A DNA stretch of 64,000 nt from Treponema sp. (GCA_016297405.1 JAEDGP010000001.1:1-64000), one strand, 5' to 3'; positions 27,123-36,986 are shown, counted from the first letter of the stretch. Notes: generated by a model from the sequence alone, not told the origin. Numbers and translations: made by a program.

Positions 27123-28185
27123 AGTCCCTCTCAATGATTCTTTCTATTATTTCGTATGTTTTTTCAAAGGTGTATTTGTCTGGTAAACTGCTCAACTCTT
27201 GACCTTTATCCAAAACCATTTCTATTTTATCTGCAAGGTCATCGCTGTTTCCGGTCTTAAAATAGGTTACAGGATATTCGTCATAGATTTCGCGAAAGAC
27301 TGGTATGTCCGATATAACAACTTTTGTTCCGTTGTAAAGTGCTTCCAGAGGAGGCATGCCAAATCCTTCATAAAAAGAAGGCTGGACAAGTAAGCTTGCA
27401 TTATAATAAAGGTCCTTAAGCTGAGAATCAGAAATTTTTCCTGTGAAAACGATTTTTCCTTCAGGAAAACTTTTTATGTAATCGAACACTTCCTTATCCC
27501 CGGTTCGAAAGTTTTCAGCATTACCTACAATATAAAGTTTTCTTTTAAATCCTCTGTCAATCAAGTAGCCATAAGCATCCAGCAATGTTGCAAGGCCTTT
27601 ATGTTTTTTGATATTACCAACAAAAAGAATATACTGATCTTCTTCTTTACAAGTTATTTCTTTTGGCAAATATGGATCTTGTCTGAGCCAGGATGGAACT
27701 GCATTGTAGGTAACGATTATAGGCTTTTTTGTATGCAAATGTGTAAGAATCCGTTCTTTGGAAAAGTTTGAAACAGTAAACACTTTTTCGGACTTGAAGA
27801 TTCCATATCGGTACAAAAGTTTTCGAACGAAAAAACCGGTTTTCGAAACAAGTTCCGGTAAATCCAGAAATATTACGTCATGGATGGTGGAATAGATACG
27901 AAGTTTTACGCCACTGGGAATGTTGAAGTAAGGCGTATAATAGGCTTCACATTTATTAATTCTTCTTGCGATTTTGATTGGGAAAAAAAACAGTTCACGA
28001 ATAGAAAAAGGCTTCACGTTGCATACAATAATTTGGTGTGGTGAAAAAGACTTTACTTGATCCAATTGTTTTTCATTGCAAATGCAAAGGCATTCGTGGT
28101 ATTTAATAAATAATGGCAATAAAGCCTGAAGATAGGAGCCAATTCCTCCTGAGCCAAGCATTCTGCAATCGATCGCTATTTTCAT
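27100..28185 (-). CDS. Glycosyltransferase family 4
   Basis: The 361-residue protein starts MKIAIDCRMLGSGGIGSYLQAL, the usual glycine-rich acceptor-side loop of GT4 enzymes. Diagnostic parts are TIHDVIFLDLPE, VFTVSNFSKERI, ILFVGNIKKHKGLATLL, FTGKISDSQLKDLYYNASLLVQPSFYEGFGMPPLEAL with the EX7E residues, and DIPVFREIYDE. It is two bases behind the YidC-phosphatase gene B and overlaps the next glycosyltransferase by 23 bases. The sugar and linkage cannot be predicted. Confidence 0.9.
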   Translation of the reverse strand: MKIAIDCRMLGSGGIGSYLQALLPLFIKYHECLCICNEKQLDQVKSFSPHQIIVCNVKPFSIRELFFFPIKIARRINKCEAYYTPYFNIPSGVKLRIYSTIHDVIFLDLPELVSKTGFFVRKLLYRYGIFKSEKVFTVSNFSKERILTHLHTKKPIIVTYNAVPSWLRQDPYLPKEITCKEEDQYILFVGNIKKHKGLATLLDAYGYLIDRGFKRKLYIVGNAENFRTGDKEVFDYIKSFPEGKIVFTGKISDSQLKDLYYNASLLVQPSFYEGFGMPPLEALYNGTKVVISDIPVFREIYDEYPVTYFKTGNSDDLADKIEMVLDKGQELSSLPDKYTFEKTYEIIERIIERDYESCNCS

Positions 28186-28186
28186 A

Positions 28187-30997
28187 TCAGTCCGCCAAAT
28201 CTTTTAAATTAACGTGTTTCCAGTTTTTTTCTTCAAAAATATTGTTTTTTACAGTCCACCACTCATCGTCGTCGATGTTAAGTTTGTAAGTTCCCTGTGT
28301 AGTAGCTTCCCAGTTTTTTGCATTTGTTATAAGTACAAAATCCTTGTTTTTAGGATCATAAAGGGGTGTGTTGGTAAAAGGATTTTTTGCATCGTCGATC
28401 AAGTCTTTTGCTGCAATAGAGGGAACGTCACCATTTGTCATAAATGTATTATCAGTTCTAAAGTCATTGCTGGAATTGAAGTCTTTTACTAAAAGAATTG
28501 GATTGCAAAGATTCCTTGAGAAAGGTAAATCTTCTTCCTCATCGAAAAGTTCGTTTACATTTAAGTCTCGACCATGATCGCTTACAATAATAATCTTTGT
28601 GTTGTCATAAGCATCGTTTTGACGAAGATATTCAAACCATTCTGAAAGTCTGTGCATGGCTGCTGCAAATCCGTGGTAATGCAAGTCAGCTTTGTACTTT
28701 GAAGTTCCTCTATCTGTAAGATTGGATGTAGGAATGAAGTCTGGAGCCTGGCAAAGAACTGGATCATGAGTTGTATCGTTATCAATTTCTATAAAGGCTT
28801 TTCCGTTTTCATTGGAAATGTCTGTAAGTTCTGGCATAAAATCAAGAACAGAATAACTGTCAATGAATGTGTTGTTCATTGTATCAGGACTGGCCAATGC
28901 CCACCAGGATCCGTTGTTGTAGACAATATTTCTCATTGGCATTGGGAATGCTTTCATGATTCCATACCAAATGAAATTGCGCTTGTTCAGATTGCTCATT
29001 GCATTTGGAATTACTTCATTGTTTCTTTTATACCATGAAAGCTTATACTTGCGCATTGTGTTGTAAGTTTTGATTTCTTCCGGATAGTCGTGCATGTAGG
29101 ACATGTCGCTGATCCAATCGTAATTTGCCCAAGGCGCATCGGCAACAGTAGCGGTAAATCCGTTTTGAGCAAAAAGACGAGGCATAACTGCAAGGGCTTC
29201 ATTATGTTTTTGAATTAAGGTCTTGTTTTTTTCCCATTTTTTCAGGTCGTTCAGGTTTTTAGGGGAGTATTCATAGCCTCCAAAAATTGCAGGTGCACCT
29301 TGTAATGTATAAAAACCAAAGGAAATTGTATTTGGATAGTATACGAATCCCTGAAATTTTTGCCTAAGGCTTTTAATGCTGCACAGTTCCTCTTTGGAAA
29401 GTCCTTTTTCTTTAAGTTTATTAATTTTGCTGGCTGTAGCAATTTCATCTTCCTGTAAAACTACGCTCATGAAGCCACTGATAGCTCTGTCGAGCATAAT
29501 TACAATTACATTTTTCTTTGAAGAATCAGACGGATCATTTTTTGCAAGATGGAAAATTGGCTCAATTTCTTCGTCATTCATGGATGTGTTTTCGAATCTG
29601 CTGTTGAGTTTTGAAAAAGAATTGTTGATTTTTGTAACATTGGAAATACCTAATGAAAAAGAAGCAAAGCATAAAAGTCCCATGACTAAAGAAACTACTT
29701 TACAAAGATGCAGTCGTATCAATGTTAAAAGAGCGGCAAGAATCAGGAAAATCGATACTAAGTTCATTATTGTAGTAAGATTTCCTTCCATGAAAGAAGT
29801 CAAGTTGTCATATACAAGAATCTGGGAAAGAATTCCATAGTGACCTGGGAAAACAAATGTATTCAATATTGCACCCAAGGCGCAAAACGCAAAGAGCATG
29901 GATATGGCAGATTGAACTTTTTTTGAATACAGAAAATAAACAAGAACTGGCCATACAACAAATAGTCCAAATCCCTGAATTAATGAATTTTGTACAAAGA
30001 ATATAGGGTTTGATATATTGTCTATGTAGGAAAATTCCTGGGTTGCTGATGCGATTACAATTGATGGTGATACAAATGCGATTGTAAAACACATTGTGAG
30101 AGTAGAAAGCAGGAATAAAATTGTTCGTGACTTTGCATTTTCAAGCAGAGGTTTGAAAAATGGTTTTATGAAAGCCTTTGTTCGTCTATAAACAAAAGGG
30201 AAAACAGCGATGATGAATGCAAACGCAAAAAGAGATGCGCTGTATAAGAAGCCTCGTCTGGTGTATTGAAAGTAAAAGGCTATTAAAGCTATCATTGCAA
30301 CAACTGTTATGTGCAAAGCTTTTCCAGGGGAATTGAATTTGTAGTAAATGTTTTTTAAAAGTGAAAAAATATTGTTCATTGTCCAGTAAAGGACAAGACC
30401 TGATGGACTGTCGTATAGAATCACAAGGAAAAGCAGGGCCATGACATAAAGAGGAATTTTTTCTTTAAGTTTAAATCCTTTCGTATAAACCATGCTTGCA
30501 ATAACGTTTATAAGGGTCATTGCAATGGGCATAAAATTCAGGCGTAATCCAAACAGATTTATAAGCTGGTCTGGGGCTCCCAGATTCGGTATGAAAAGAA
30601 ATGAAGTTCCTTCCAAAGTATTTAGAGCCGAAAGATAAATATAGGCAGCCATGAAAAATGGAACCTGAATCAAAAGACCAAAGGATGCACGCAAGGCCAT
30701 CAACGGGTGATAATGCTGCTGCTTATAATAAGTAGTAAGCATCATGTATTGTTCATCGCCTTTAAATGTTTCCTTGATGCGTTTTATCTGAGGTTCAAGT
30801 CGTTTTTGAGTATCCCTCTCTAGCTGCTGCCATTTTTCCGCAACAATATAAAGAGGCAGACATAGAATTGTTATACAAATGCTGACTCCAATTATTGAAA
30901 GACCATGGATATAAAATGCGTAGTCAAAAGCGATGTATGTCAATTCAATTATCTGGCTGATGGGATAAATGAACAGAGTATAGAATACGTTTACCAT
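28187..30997 (-). CDS. YidC-like domain fused to alkaline-phosphatase-superfamily (phosphoglycerol transferase-like) domain, copy B
   Basis: Residues 1-225 match the YidC/Oxa1 core in order: a GLSIIGVSICITILCLPLY helix, a charged hairpin with RIKETFKGDEQ, HPLMALRASFGLLIQVPFFMAAY and SPSGLVLYWTMNNIFSLLKN. The groove arginine of insertases is Thr43 here. About seven more membrane helices follow (230-460). The C-terminal part, from KKNVIVIMLDRAISG, is an alkaline-phosphatase-superfamily catalytic domain. It has a likely Thr nucleophile (Thr564 in TLQGAPAIFGGYEYSP), DNDTTH, IIIVSDHGRD and a final NIFEEKNW. I infer transfer or removal of a phosphodiester-linked group outside the membrane. It follows TagF-like gene A by two bases and has no TagF-like partner of its own. 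Confidence 0.85.
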   Translation of the reverse strand: MVNVFYTLFIYPISQIIELTYIAFDYAFYIHGLSIIGVSICITILCLPLYIVAEKWQQLERDTQKRLEPQIKRIKETFKGDEQYMMLTTYYKQQHYHPLMALRASFGLLIQVPFFMAAYIYLSALNTLEGTSFLFIPNLGAPDQLINLFGLRLNFMPIAMTLINVIASMVYTKGFKLKEKIPLYVMALLFLVILYDSPSGLVLYWTMNNIFSLLKNIYYKFNSPGKALHITVVAMIALIAFYFQYTRRGFLYSASLFAFAFIIAVFPFVYRRTKAFIKPFFKPLLENAKSRTILFLLSTLTMCFTIAFVSPSIVIASATQEFSYIDNISNPIFFVQNSLIQGFGLFVVWPVLVYFLYSKKVQSAISMLFAFCALGAILNTFVFPGHYGILSQILVYDNLTSFMEGNLTTIMNLVSIFLILAALLTLIRLHLCKVVSLVMGLLCFASFSLGISNVTKINNSFSKLNSRFENTSMNDEEIEPIFHLAKNDPSDSSKKNVIVIMLDRAISGFMSVVLQEDEIATASKINKLKEKGLSKEELCSIKSLRQKFQGFVYYPNTISFGFYTLQGAPAIFGGYEYSPKNLNDLKKWEKNKTLIQKHNEALAVMPRLFAQNGFTATVADAPWANYDWISDMSYMHDYPEEIKTYNTMRKYKLSWYKRNNEVIPNAMSNLNKRNFIWYGIMKAFPMPMRNIVYNNGSWWALASPDTMNNTFIDSYSVLDFMPELTDISNENGKAFIEIDNDTTHDPVLCQAPDFIPTSNLTDRGTSKYKADLHYHGFAAAMHRLSEWFEYLRQNDAYDNTKIIIVSDHGRDLNVNELFDEEEDLPFSRNLCNPILLVKDFNSSNDFRTDNTFMTNGDVPSIAAKDLIDDAKNPFTNTPLYDPKNKDFVLITNAKNWEATTQGTYKLNIDDDEWWTVKNNIFEEKNWKHVNLKDLAD

Positions 30998-30999
30998 TT

Positions 31000-32247
31000 T
31001 TATTTGTTTGCCTTCTGTGCAGTAACTGTATTGATCATGAAGTCAGCGATGTTTTTTCCTGCTTTGCCTTCATGCATCCAGGCAGTTTCTTTTGCAATCT
31101 TTCTTTCCTTTGCCAATTCAGGGCTGTCACTAGCGTTCTGAATGACTTCCTTGATGTTGTCAAAGTCTTTTTCATCAAGTTTGATGCCCATTTTTTCAAG
31201 AACTTTGAACTGCCAGAGCTGCTTGTTCAAGTCATAAGCATCGTAAGGACGAAGATCCATGTCTGTATTTACGTACATAACAGGTTTATTGCAAAGGAAA
31301 GTGTAGTCAAAAATGATTCCTGAAAAATCGGAAATCATTATGTCAGCGCGTTTCATAGAAAAAATGTTGTCGCGATTGTAGTCCCATTCAAGATTTTTGT
31401 CATTCTTGTATCTTTCTTCAAGGGCTGCAAGCATGTCTGCTTCAGATTTCTTTGATTGAGGGTGAGGGCGAACGATGATTGTCCAACCAGTTTTCACCAA
31501 AGGATCAAGTAGTTTTGAACCGTAACGTTTTAGAACACCCACATTTCCCCATGAAGGAGATACAAGAACAGTAAAATTGTGGTTTTCTTCAGCAGGAACT
31601 AAACTCATTTTGTCTGAAAGCACATCAAGATAAGAACAACCAACTGTTACAAGCTGTTTTTCTTTGATACCACGCATTTTTTCCAATGTTCTGATGTCTT
31701 CCTTTTGGTAATCACCAGAAAGAAGAACAGAGTCAAAGTAATCCAAACCGAAAAGTCTGTATGTAGTGGCGTCATTTGGCATGTGCAGAACATGAGAGTA
31801 ATGAAAAACATTCTTTGATCGCTTAAGCTGATATACCTGAAGTCCTGGTGTAGTCATAAGGACAAATCCAGCGCTAAGCATATTAAGCTTTGCAAAAGCA
31901 ACGTTACCTTCACCAATAAATTCCGGTTTTACGAATTGGTAATTCTGTTCAAAAACTGGATCTGTTTTTGAAGAAGTAAGATATGAAAGGGGAATTTTTC
32001 TGTTTTCGAATTCTTCCAAAACTGGCTTGAAAAGATTCCAATATTGGTTTCCCTCGTTATAAATTACATAGTCTTTATGGGATGAATCAATCTGATTTCC
32101 GCTTTTCTTACCAGAAAAGAAAACTTTAAGCTTAATCAAGGCTGCCTTCGCAAGAAAGAATAGAGTAGCCGCTGCTCCAATAAGAATGGAAAACAACATG
32201 CTTCCTGTACCAGGATCAATGTAAAGTGTTACGTCAAATGCCTGCAT
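31000..32247 (-). CDS. CDP-glycerol glycerophosphotransferase (TagB/TagF)-like protein with N-terminal YIDPGTGSMLF anchor, copy A
   Basis: TagB/TagF enzymes move glycerol phosphate (or another polyol phosphate) from a CDP donor to a lipid-linked acceptor. This 415-residue protein has the motif YIDPGTGSMLF at residues 9-19 and one membrane helix with a basic end. The glycerophosphotransferase domain then shows FIGEGNVAFAKLNML, TPGLQVYQLKRS, VSPSWGNVGVLKRYG, RPHPQS, MISDFSGIIFDYTFL and PVMYVNTD. An AAAGGAG site overlaps the stop of YidC-phosphatase gene A, so the pair is coupled. Donor specificity cannot be predicted. Confidence 0.85.
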   Translation of the reverse strand: MQAFDVTLYIDPGTGSMLFSILIGAAATLFFLAKAALIKLKVFFSGKKSGNQIDSSHKDYVIYNEGNQYWNLFKPVLEEFENRKIPLSYLTSSKTDPVFEQNYQFVKPEFIGEGNVAFAKLNMLSAGFVLMTTPGLQVYQLKRSKNVFHYSHVLHMPNDATTYRLFGLDYFDSVLLSGDYQKEDIRTLEKMRGIKEKQLVTVGCSYLDVLSDKMSLVPAEENHNFTVLVSPSWGNVGVLKRYGSKLLDPLVKTGWTIIVRPHPQSKKSEADMLAALEERYKNDKNLEWDYNRDNIFSMKRADIMISDFSGIIFDYTFLCNKPVMYVNTDMDLRPYDAYDLNKQLWQFKVLEKMGIKLDEKDFDNIKEVIQNASDSPELAKERKIAKETAWMHEGKAGKNIADFMINTVTAQKANK

Positions 32248-32250
32248 ATA

Positions 32251-35070
32251 TTACTCCTTTATACCCTGAACCCAGTTCTTGGCTTCAAAGATGTTTTTCG
32301 AAATTGTGTACCAGTCGCTTTCAGGTACTTTAAATGTGTTTGCACTGTTTCCACCAGGTCGCCAGTTATGGGTGATTACAACACCAACCGCTTTCTTTGT
32401 GGCAGGGTCGATAGTCTGAATTGGTTTTCCTGTATAAGGGTTTACGCGATCTGAATCAGAAATGATTTTATTTGTGGCAAGAGATGGTACATCTGCATTT
32501 ACCATAAAGTCATAGTTCACGATTATATCGCCTGTAGCGTTGAAGTCCTTTACGAGAAGCAATGGATTGTTTTTGTCTGGATTGTATTTAAAAGGCCAGT
32601 TTTTTTCGAACGCAATGTCTCTGCCGTAATCAGTTCCGATTCCATGGTCAGCAACGAAAATAATCCTTGTATTGTCGTAGCAATGATTCTCTTTAAGTTT
32701 GTTCAGCCATTCTGCGAGCCTAAGATATGTTGCGTACTGTGCGGAAATGTTTTTAATGCCACCTATTCCTGGGTTTCCAAGATTTGATACTTTGATTGCA
32801 GGCCTAAAGTCATGGTCTTTGATTGAAATTACATTTCCTTCAGAATCTGTTTCTTTTACAACAGGATAATATTCAAGTTGCTGACCTGAGTGGGTTGTAT
32901 CGTTTACAAACATTATGAAATTATCATTTTCTGAATCGAAGGCAGTAAGTTCAGGCAGATAGTCGATGCCACTGTAATAATCAATGAATTCCATAATGTC
33001 AGTTGTCTGATTGTCTGATGACCACCATGCACCGTCATCATATACTGAATCCCGCAGAATTGGAGGAACCATTTTGAACAGGCTGAACCATCCGAAGTTT
33101 CGTTTGATGCAATTGCTTGTAATGTTTTCCTGAACTGCTCCAGCGTTTTTTGGATCGGAAATCCACAGGCTTGTATAACGGCGTTCAATGTTCTTATGAT
33201 TGACTTTTATCTGGTTACCATTTTTATCCTTTTGGCCAGAAACCTGGTTTTCGATGAAAGTCATGTCTGGAATCCATGAATAATTTGACCAGCTTAGATC
33301 GGCAACTGTTGCTTCAAAACCATTTTTTGCGAAAATCGTAGGCATAACCATCAAGGCTTCGTTGTGCTTTGATTCAAGGCTCATGTCATTTCTTTTATTC
33401 ATTTCGTATGGTGAATATTCGTAGCCACCAAAAAGGGCAGGAGCGCCTAAAAGGGTTCCCTGGTTATAAGAAACTGTATTTCTGTAAAGAGTAAATCCCT
33501 GGAAAGTTTTTGAAAGAGTACCAAGTCCGTTTTCCTTGTCGTCATTAAAGATAAGTTCAAGGAATGCGCTTTCGGCGCGGTCTAGCATTATGACCATTAC
33601 GTTCTTTTTGCCAGAACTTTCGGGAGCCAGATGATAATAAGGACTGATGGAATTTTCAACATCTACAATGGTCTGCTTAGAACTATTGTATTCACTTGCA
33701 ATTGTGAAGCAGTTGTATACTGAAAGTGAAATTTCTGCCATAAGTATGATGGAAACCATGGCTGAAAGAAGCTTTTCTCGTTTGAATTTTAAAAGAAGTA
33801 TTGGAATAACAATTGTGAGCAGGAGCAGTGCAAAATTTAATGCCTGCTTGAGTTTTGTGATTGAAGTAATGCTTTCTGAGAATGTGATTACACGTGAAAG
33901 ATTTCCATAATCACCGCTGAAAACAAATGAATTTACAAGGCCACCAAAAAGGATGAACGTGAGGAACAGGGCGATTATTGTCTGAATTCTTTCCCTAAAA
34001 AGGAAGTAGATACAGAGTGTCCAGAAAACAACCAGTCCGAATGCCTGACAGGTGGAATTGTAAAGGAAATAGAGTGGAGAGCTGATTCCGTCAATGTTGC
34101 TGAATTCAATTACAGAAGACTTGATGACCATGGAAGGAATCAAAAATCCTGCAAGAAGGCAGATGCTTAATGCAGAAACAATATAGATTGTAAATCTGAG
34201 TTTTGCGTTTTGTGTAAGGGGTTTGAACCAGTTGTCCAAAAGCCAGTTTATGCCTTTCACGAAGAGAGGAGAAAGCAAAAGGATAGAAACGACAAACGCC
34301 ATTATCATTCTTTTGTGAAGGAATCCATCATGAATGAACAGAACGTAATAATCAACCGCAAGAACACTTGCAACAACCATTGCATAAAGAACCCAGACTG
34401 GATGCTTAAGCTTGTAGAAAACGTTCTTTACCAGAGAAAACACGTTGTTCATTGTCCAGTAAAGAACCAGACCAGCTGGTGAAGTGTAGAGAATAGCAAG
34501 GAAAACAAGAGCCATGCCATAAATTGTGGCCTTGTCCTTGAATTTAAATCCCTTAGTATATATTGCACCTGCAATGATGTTTATTAAAGTCATTGCAATA
34601 GGTAAAACGTTTATTGGAAAGCTGCCAATATGAAAATAAGCATCCTGAACGCCCATATCTTTTATGAAAAGGAATCCCTGTCCTTTGAGGATGGGCAATT
34701 GGGACAAAAATCCGTATGCGGCAATGAAGAAAGGAATTTGTATCAAAAGTCCGAAAGATGATCTTAATGCCATCAGCGGATGATAATGGTTTTGCCTGTA
34801 GTATGTAGACAAAATCATATATTGTTCATCACCTTTGAAAACCGACTTGATTCTTCTGATTCCCCCGTCAAGTCGCTTTTCAGTATCCCTTTGAACCTGC
34901 TGCCATGATTCAGCAACAATGTAAAGAGGCAGACAAAGCAGTGAAACTGCAAGACTTACGCCAATTACTGATATGCCAACGTTTTTGAATACGCTGTAGA
35001 ACAACATGAATGAAAATTCAATTATTTGAACTAATGGATAAATGATGATTGTGTACAAAAATTCCAACAT
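32251..35070 (-). CDS. YidC-like domain fused to alkaline-phosphatase-superfamily domain, copy A
   Basis: This 939-residue protein has the same architecture as copy B and aligns with it without gaps over the first 50 residues. The YidC-like core contains GISVIGVSLAVSLLCLPLY with Ser43 at the insertase arginine position, RIKSVFKGDEQYM, HPLMALRSSFGLLIQIPFF and SPAGLVLYWTMNNVFSLVKN. Seven or so more membrane helices precede a catalytic domain starting KKNVMVIMLDRAESAF. That domain has likely nucleophile Thr539 (GTLLGAPALFGGYEYSP), NDTTH, IIFVADHGIG and a final NIFEAKNW. I chose the ATG at 35070 because it matches the starts of copies B and C; an upstream TTG at 35109 coincides with the -35 box. 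Confidence 0.85.
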   Translation of the reverse strand: MLEFLYTIIIYPLVQIIEFSFMLFYSVFKNVGISVIGVSLAVSLLCLPLYIVAESWQQVQRDTEKRLDGGIRRIKSVFKGDEQYMILSTYYRQNHYHPLMALRSSFGLLIQIPFFIAAYGFLSQLPILKGQGFLFIKDMGVQDAYFHIGSFPINVLPIAMTLINIIAGAIYTKGFKFKDKATIYGMALVFLAILYTSPAGLVLYWTMNNVFSLVKNVFYKLKHPVWVLYAMVVASVLAVDYYVLFIHDGFLHKRMIMAFVVSILLLSPLFVKGINWLLDNWFKPLTQNAKLRFTIYIVSALSICLLAGFLIPSMVIKSSVIEFSNIDGISSPLYFLYNSTCQAFGLVVFWTLCIYFLFRERIQTIIALFLTFILFGGLVNSFVFSGDYGNLSRVITFSESITSITKLKQALNFALLLLTIVIPILLLKFKREKLLSAMVSIILMAEISLSVYNCFTIASEYNSSKQTIVDVENSISPYYHLAPESSGKKNVMVIMLDRAESAFLELIFNDDKENGLGTLSKTFQGFTLYRNTVSYNQGTLLGAPALFGGYEYSPYEMNKRNDMSLESKHNEALMVMPTIFAKNGFEATVADLSWSNYSWIPDMTFIENQVSGQKDKNGNQIKVNHKNIERRYTSLWISDPKNAGAVQENITSNCIKRNFGWFSLFKMVPPILRDSVYDDGAWWSSDNQTTDIMEFIDYYSGIDYLPELTAFDSENDNFIMFVNDTTHSGQQLEYYPVVKETDSEGNVISIKDHDFRPAIKVSNLGNPGIGGIKNISAQYATYLRLAEWLNKLKENHCYDNTRIIFVADHGIGTDYGRDIAFEKNWPFKYNPDKNNPLLLVKDFNATGDIIVNYDFMVNADVPSLATNKIISDSDRVNPYTGKPIQTIDPATKKAVGVVITHNWRPGGNSANTFKVPESDWYTISKNIFEAKNWVQGIKE

Positions 35071-35080
35071 AACAAATATG

Positions 35081-35109
35081 ATTATACAACTTAAACAATA
35101 TTGTTTCAA
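35081..35109 (-). promoter_or_regulatory. Strong sigma70-type promoter of YidC-phosphatase gene A
   Basis: On the minus strand, TTGAAA (35104-35109) and a perfect TATAAT (35081-35086) are separated by 17 bases. The -10 box ends ten bases before the ATG at 35070, so the leader would be only about four bases, too short for a ribosome-binding site. The promoter would serve genes A, TagF-A, B and two glycosyltransferases. Confidence 0.75.
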
Positions 35110-35112
35110 TTC

Positions 35113-35129
35113 TTAACATTTTATGTTAA
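35113..35129. promoter_or_regulatory. Palindrome TTAACAT-TTT-ATGTTAA between divergent genes (candidate operator)
   Basis: A perfect 7-base inverted repeat with a 3-base centre lies just upstream of the -35 box of YidC-phosphatase gene A and about ten bases before the ATG of the Wzi-like gene on the other strand. Its place between two divergent starts fits a transcription-factor site, but in A+T-rich DNA it could be chance. Confidence 0.3.
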
Positions 35130-35138
35130 AAGTATGTC

Positions 35139-36986
35139 ATGAAATTAAATATGAAGTCGTTTTTTTTGTTCTTTTTGCTGATTGCCCCTAGTATTCCATG
35201 TTTTGCAGTACCAAGAGCCTTCTATAACAAGCAGCAGATGATACCAGCCGGGCACTGGATTTATGACGCTATTTACTGCTTGAGCATGGAATCCAGGCAG
35301 GCTCCATTAGCCGATGTGGCACCTTTGAGTGTAGGTGAGCTGTCTATGCATTTTTCTGCCATCGATTATGAATCTCTTTCTGATTCGGGTAAGGCTCTTT
35401 ATAAAAAAACTCAGGATTTTTTTGAAAAGCGCAAATATGTAGCCGATTTTTCCCCTGTTTTTTTTGGTTTTAACATAAACGTAAATCCTCAGATTCTGGC
35501 AAAGACAAATGAAAACATAGACTGGACTTTTGGAACTGATTATACAGGGCATCTGTATGGGGTGAATAATGAAGTTATAGATAAAGATGGAAATGTAACT
35601 TCAGTTTCGAAAAACAAATACGAAGAATATGCTTCCCAATCCGGTTTTCTTTCAAGCCAGGCATCTTTGCCTTTTGTTTCAATTCCACTTTACCTGGGAT
35701 TTACAGACAACATCATGATTGAAACTGAGCCATTTGTGGGAAACAGTTTTTTTGGCATGACGAATGACGATTGCTTTGTGAAGAACCTGCCGTTTAGTGC
35801 TGGCGATTTTGAATTTCTTTGGCCACGGAATGCCTACGGTTCAGCGGGAAAGACTTTTTCCAACTGGGGTGTAAATTTTCATGGGGCAAAACAAGGCCTT
35901 CAGATTGGCCGAACAATGACTGGAAGCATCATTTACAATAATACCTTTGAAACTGACTTTTATTCTCAGCTTAGTCTTTATTCGCCAAACTTGAAATACA
36001 ATATGGATGTGGTGGAAATAGACCACAACAAGTTCATGTATTTGCATACTGCCCAATTCAGGCCTTTTTTCTGGAAATGGCTTAAATGCAGCGTTGTGGA
36101 AGGAACCCTCATAAACGGTCCTTTTGAACTTCGATATTTGAATCCTCTTATGATCATGCATTCCTTTGGTTCCTGGACAGAGTACACAGACGATGATGAA
36201 GAAAAATACTATGGCGAAGCTCATGTATGTGCATATATGGGAATCAATGTGGAAATGGTACCTGTGCGGAATTTGCGAATCTATTTTTATTACGCACAAA
36301 ATGAAATTCAACCTGCCAACGAACTGGAATCGGAAAACGGTAAAACAATGCCAGACAGCCTTGGAGGCCAAATTGGATTCGAATTGAATTTTACAGGAAA
36401 AGAAGGCGGATGGTGGAATACTGGAATTGAAGGAATCTATACTACTCCATATCTTTATGTAAAGCAGGGCGCCGACTGGTCTCTTTACAGGGCAAGGTCA
36501 AACATGCAAAGCAAGGGATCTGTTCCACTTTGTTCGTGGATTGGAACTCCTTTTGGACCTGATGCCCTTGGATTTCAGGCGAAGGTAGGATACAAAAAGC
36601 CACTAAAATGGGATCTGGAACTTGATTATCTTTTCCTGGCACATGGCACCAATTCATTTGGCATGTTCGGCAACACTGTTACAATTGACGGAGTTGAATA
36701 TTACGCATATTACCCGTCTGTACGATACAAGCTTGGAAAGGAAAACAGTGGAAGTTCATATTCGTACACTCCTTCACAGGCAGAAGATGACGCCAGAAGC
36801 TATGCTTTGACTGGAACCATTCAGTACACGAATCAATTGACGCTGAAAGGAAATTACAATTTTAACGAACATTTCAGCATCAATTCCTACCTGACCTATA
36901 GCTTTATTTTCAACAACAAAAATGTTGGCGGAGATTTCCAGCAGGGAATCGAGATTTCTGTTGGCGGAAACTGGGCATTGTTTTAG
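35139..36986 (+). CDS. Wzi-like capsule-assembly outer-membrane protein
   Basis: Wzi-family barrels bind capsular polysaccharide at the outer membrane. The 615-residue product has a signal peptide (ending PCFAV) and an N-terminal helical part (AGHWIYDAIYCLSMES). A long beta-strand region then includes the Wzi-like stretch ELRYLNPLMIMHSFGSW and ends in the aromatic GGNWALF, typical of barrels. No ribosome-binding site is seen; a weak TGTTAAAAG element ends six bases before the ATG, as in the leaderless genes here. A Met four codons later is an alternative start. It is divergent from YidC-phosphatase gene A, which ties the outer-membrane step to that operon. Confidence 0.75.
   Translation: MKLNMKSFFLFFLLIAPSIPCFAVPRAFYNKQQMIPAGHWIYDAIYCLSMESRQAPLADVAPLSVGELSMHFSAIDYESLSDSGKALYKKTQDFFEKRKYVADFSPVFFGFNINVNPQILAKTNENIDWTFGTDYTGHLYGVNNEVIDKDGNVTSVSKNKYEEYASQSGFLSSQASLPFVSIPLYLGFTDNIMIETEPFVGNSFFGMTNDDCFVKNLPFSAGDFEFLWPRNAYGSAGKTFSNWGVNFHGAKQGLQIGRTMTGSIIYNNTFETDFYSQLSLYSPNLKYNMDVVEIDHNKFMYLHTAQFRPFFWKWLKCSVVEGTLINGPFELRYLNPLMIMHSFGSWTEYTDDDEEKYYGEAHVCAYMGINVEMVPVRNLRIYFYYAQNEIQPANELESENGKTMPDSLGGQIGFELNFTGKEGGWWNTGIEGIYTTPYLYVKQGADWSLYRARSNMQSKGSVPLCSWIGTPFGPDALGFQAKVGYKKPLKWDLELDYLFLAHGTNSFGMFGNTVTIDGVEYYAYYPSVRYKLGKENSGSSYSYTPSQAEDDARSYALTGTIQYTNQLTLKGNYNFNEHFSINSYLTYSFIFNNKNVGGDFQQGIEISVGGNWALF

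Noticed and set aside
29376..29840. Plus-strand open frame of 154 codons opposite YidC-phosphatase B
   Set aside because: It is a shadow of the large minus-strand gene, with Ser/Leu-rich low-complexity translation typical of such shadows.
35071..35109. Start of YidC-phosphatase A at the TTG at 35109
   Set aside because: That TTG is the first half of a TTGAAA -35 box; copies B and C start where the ATG at 35070 would start A.
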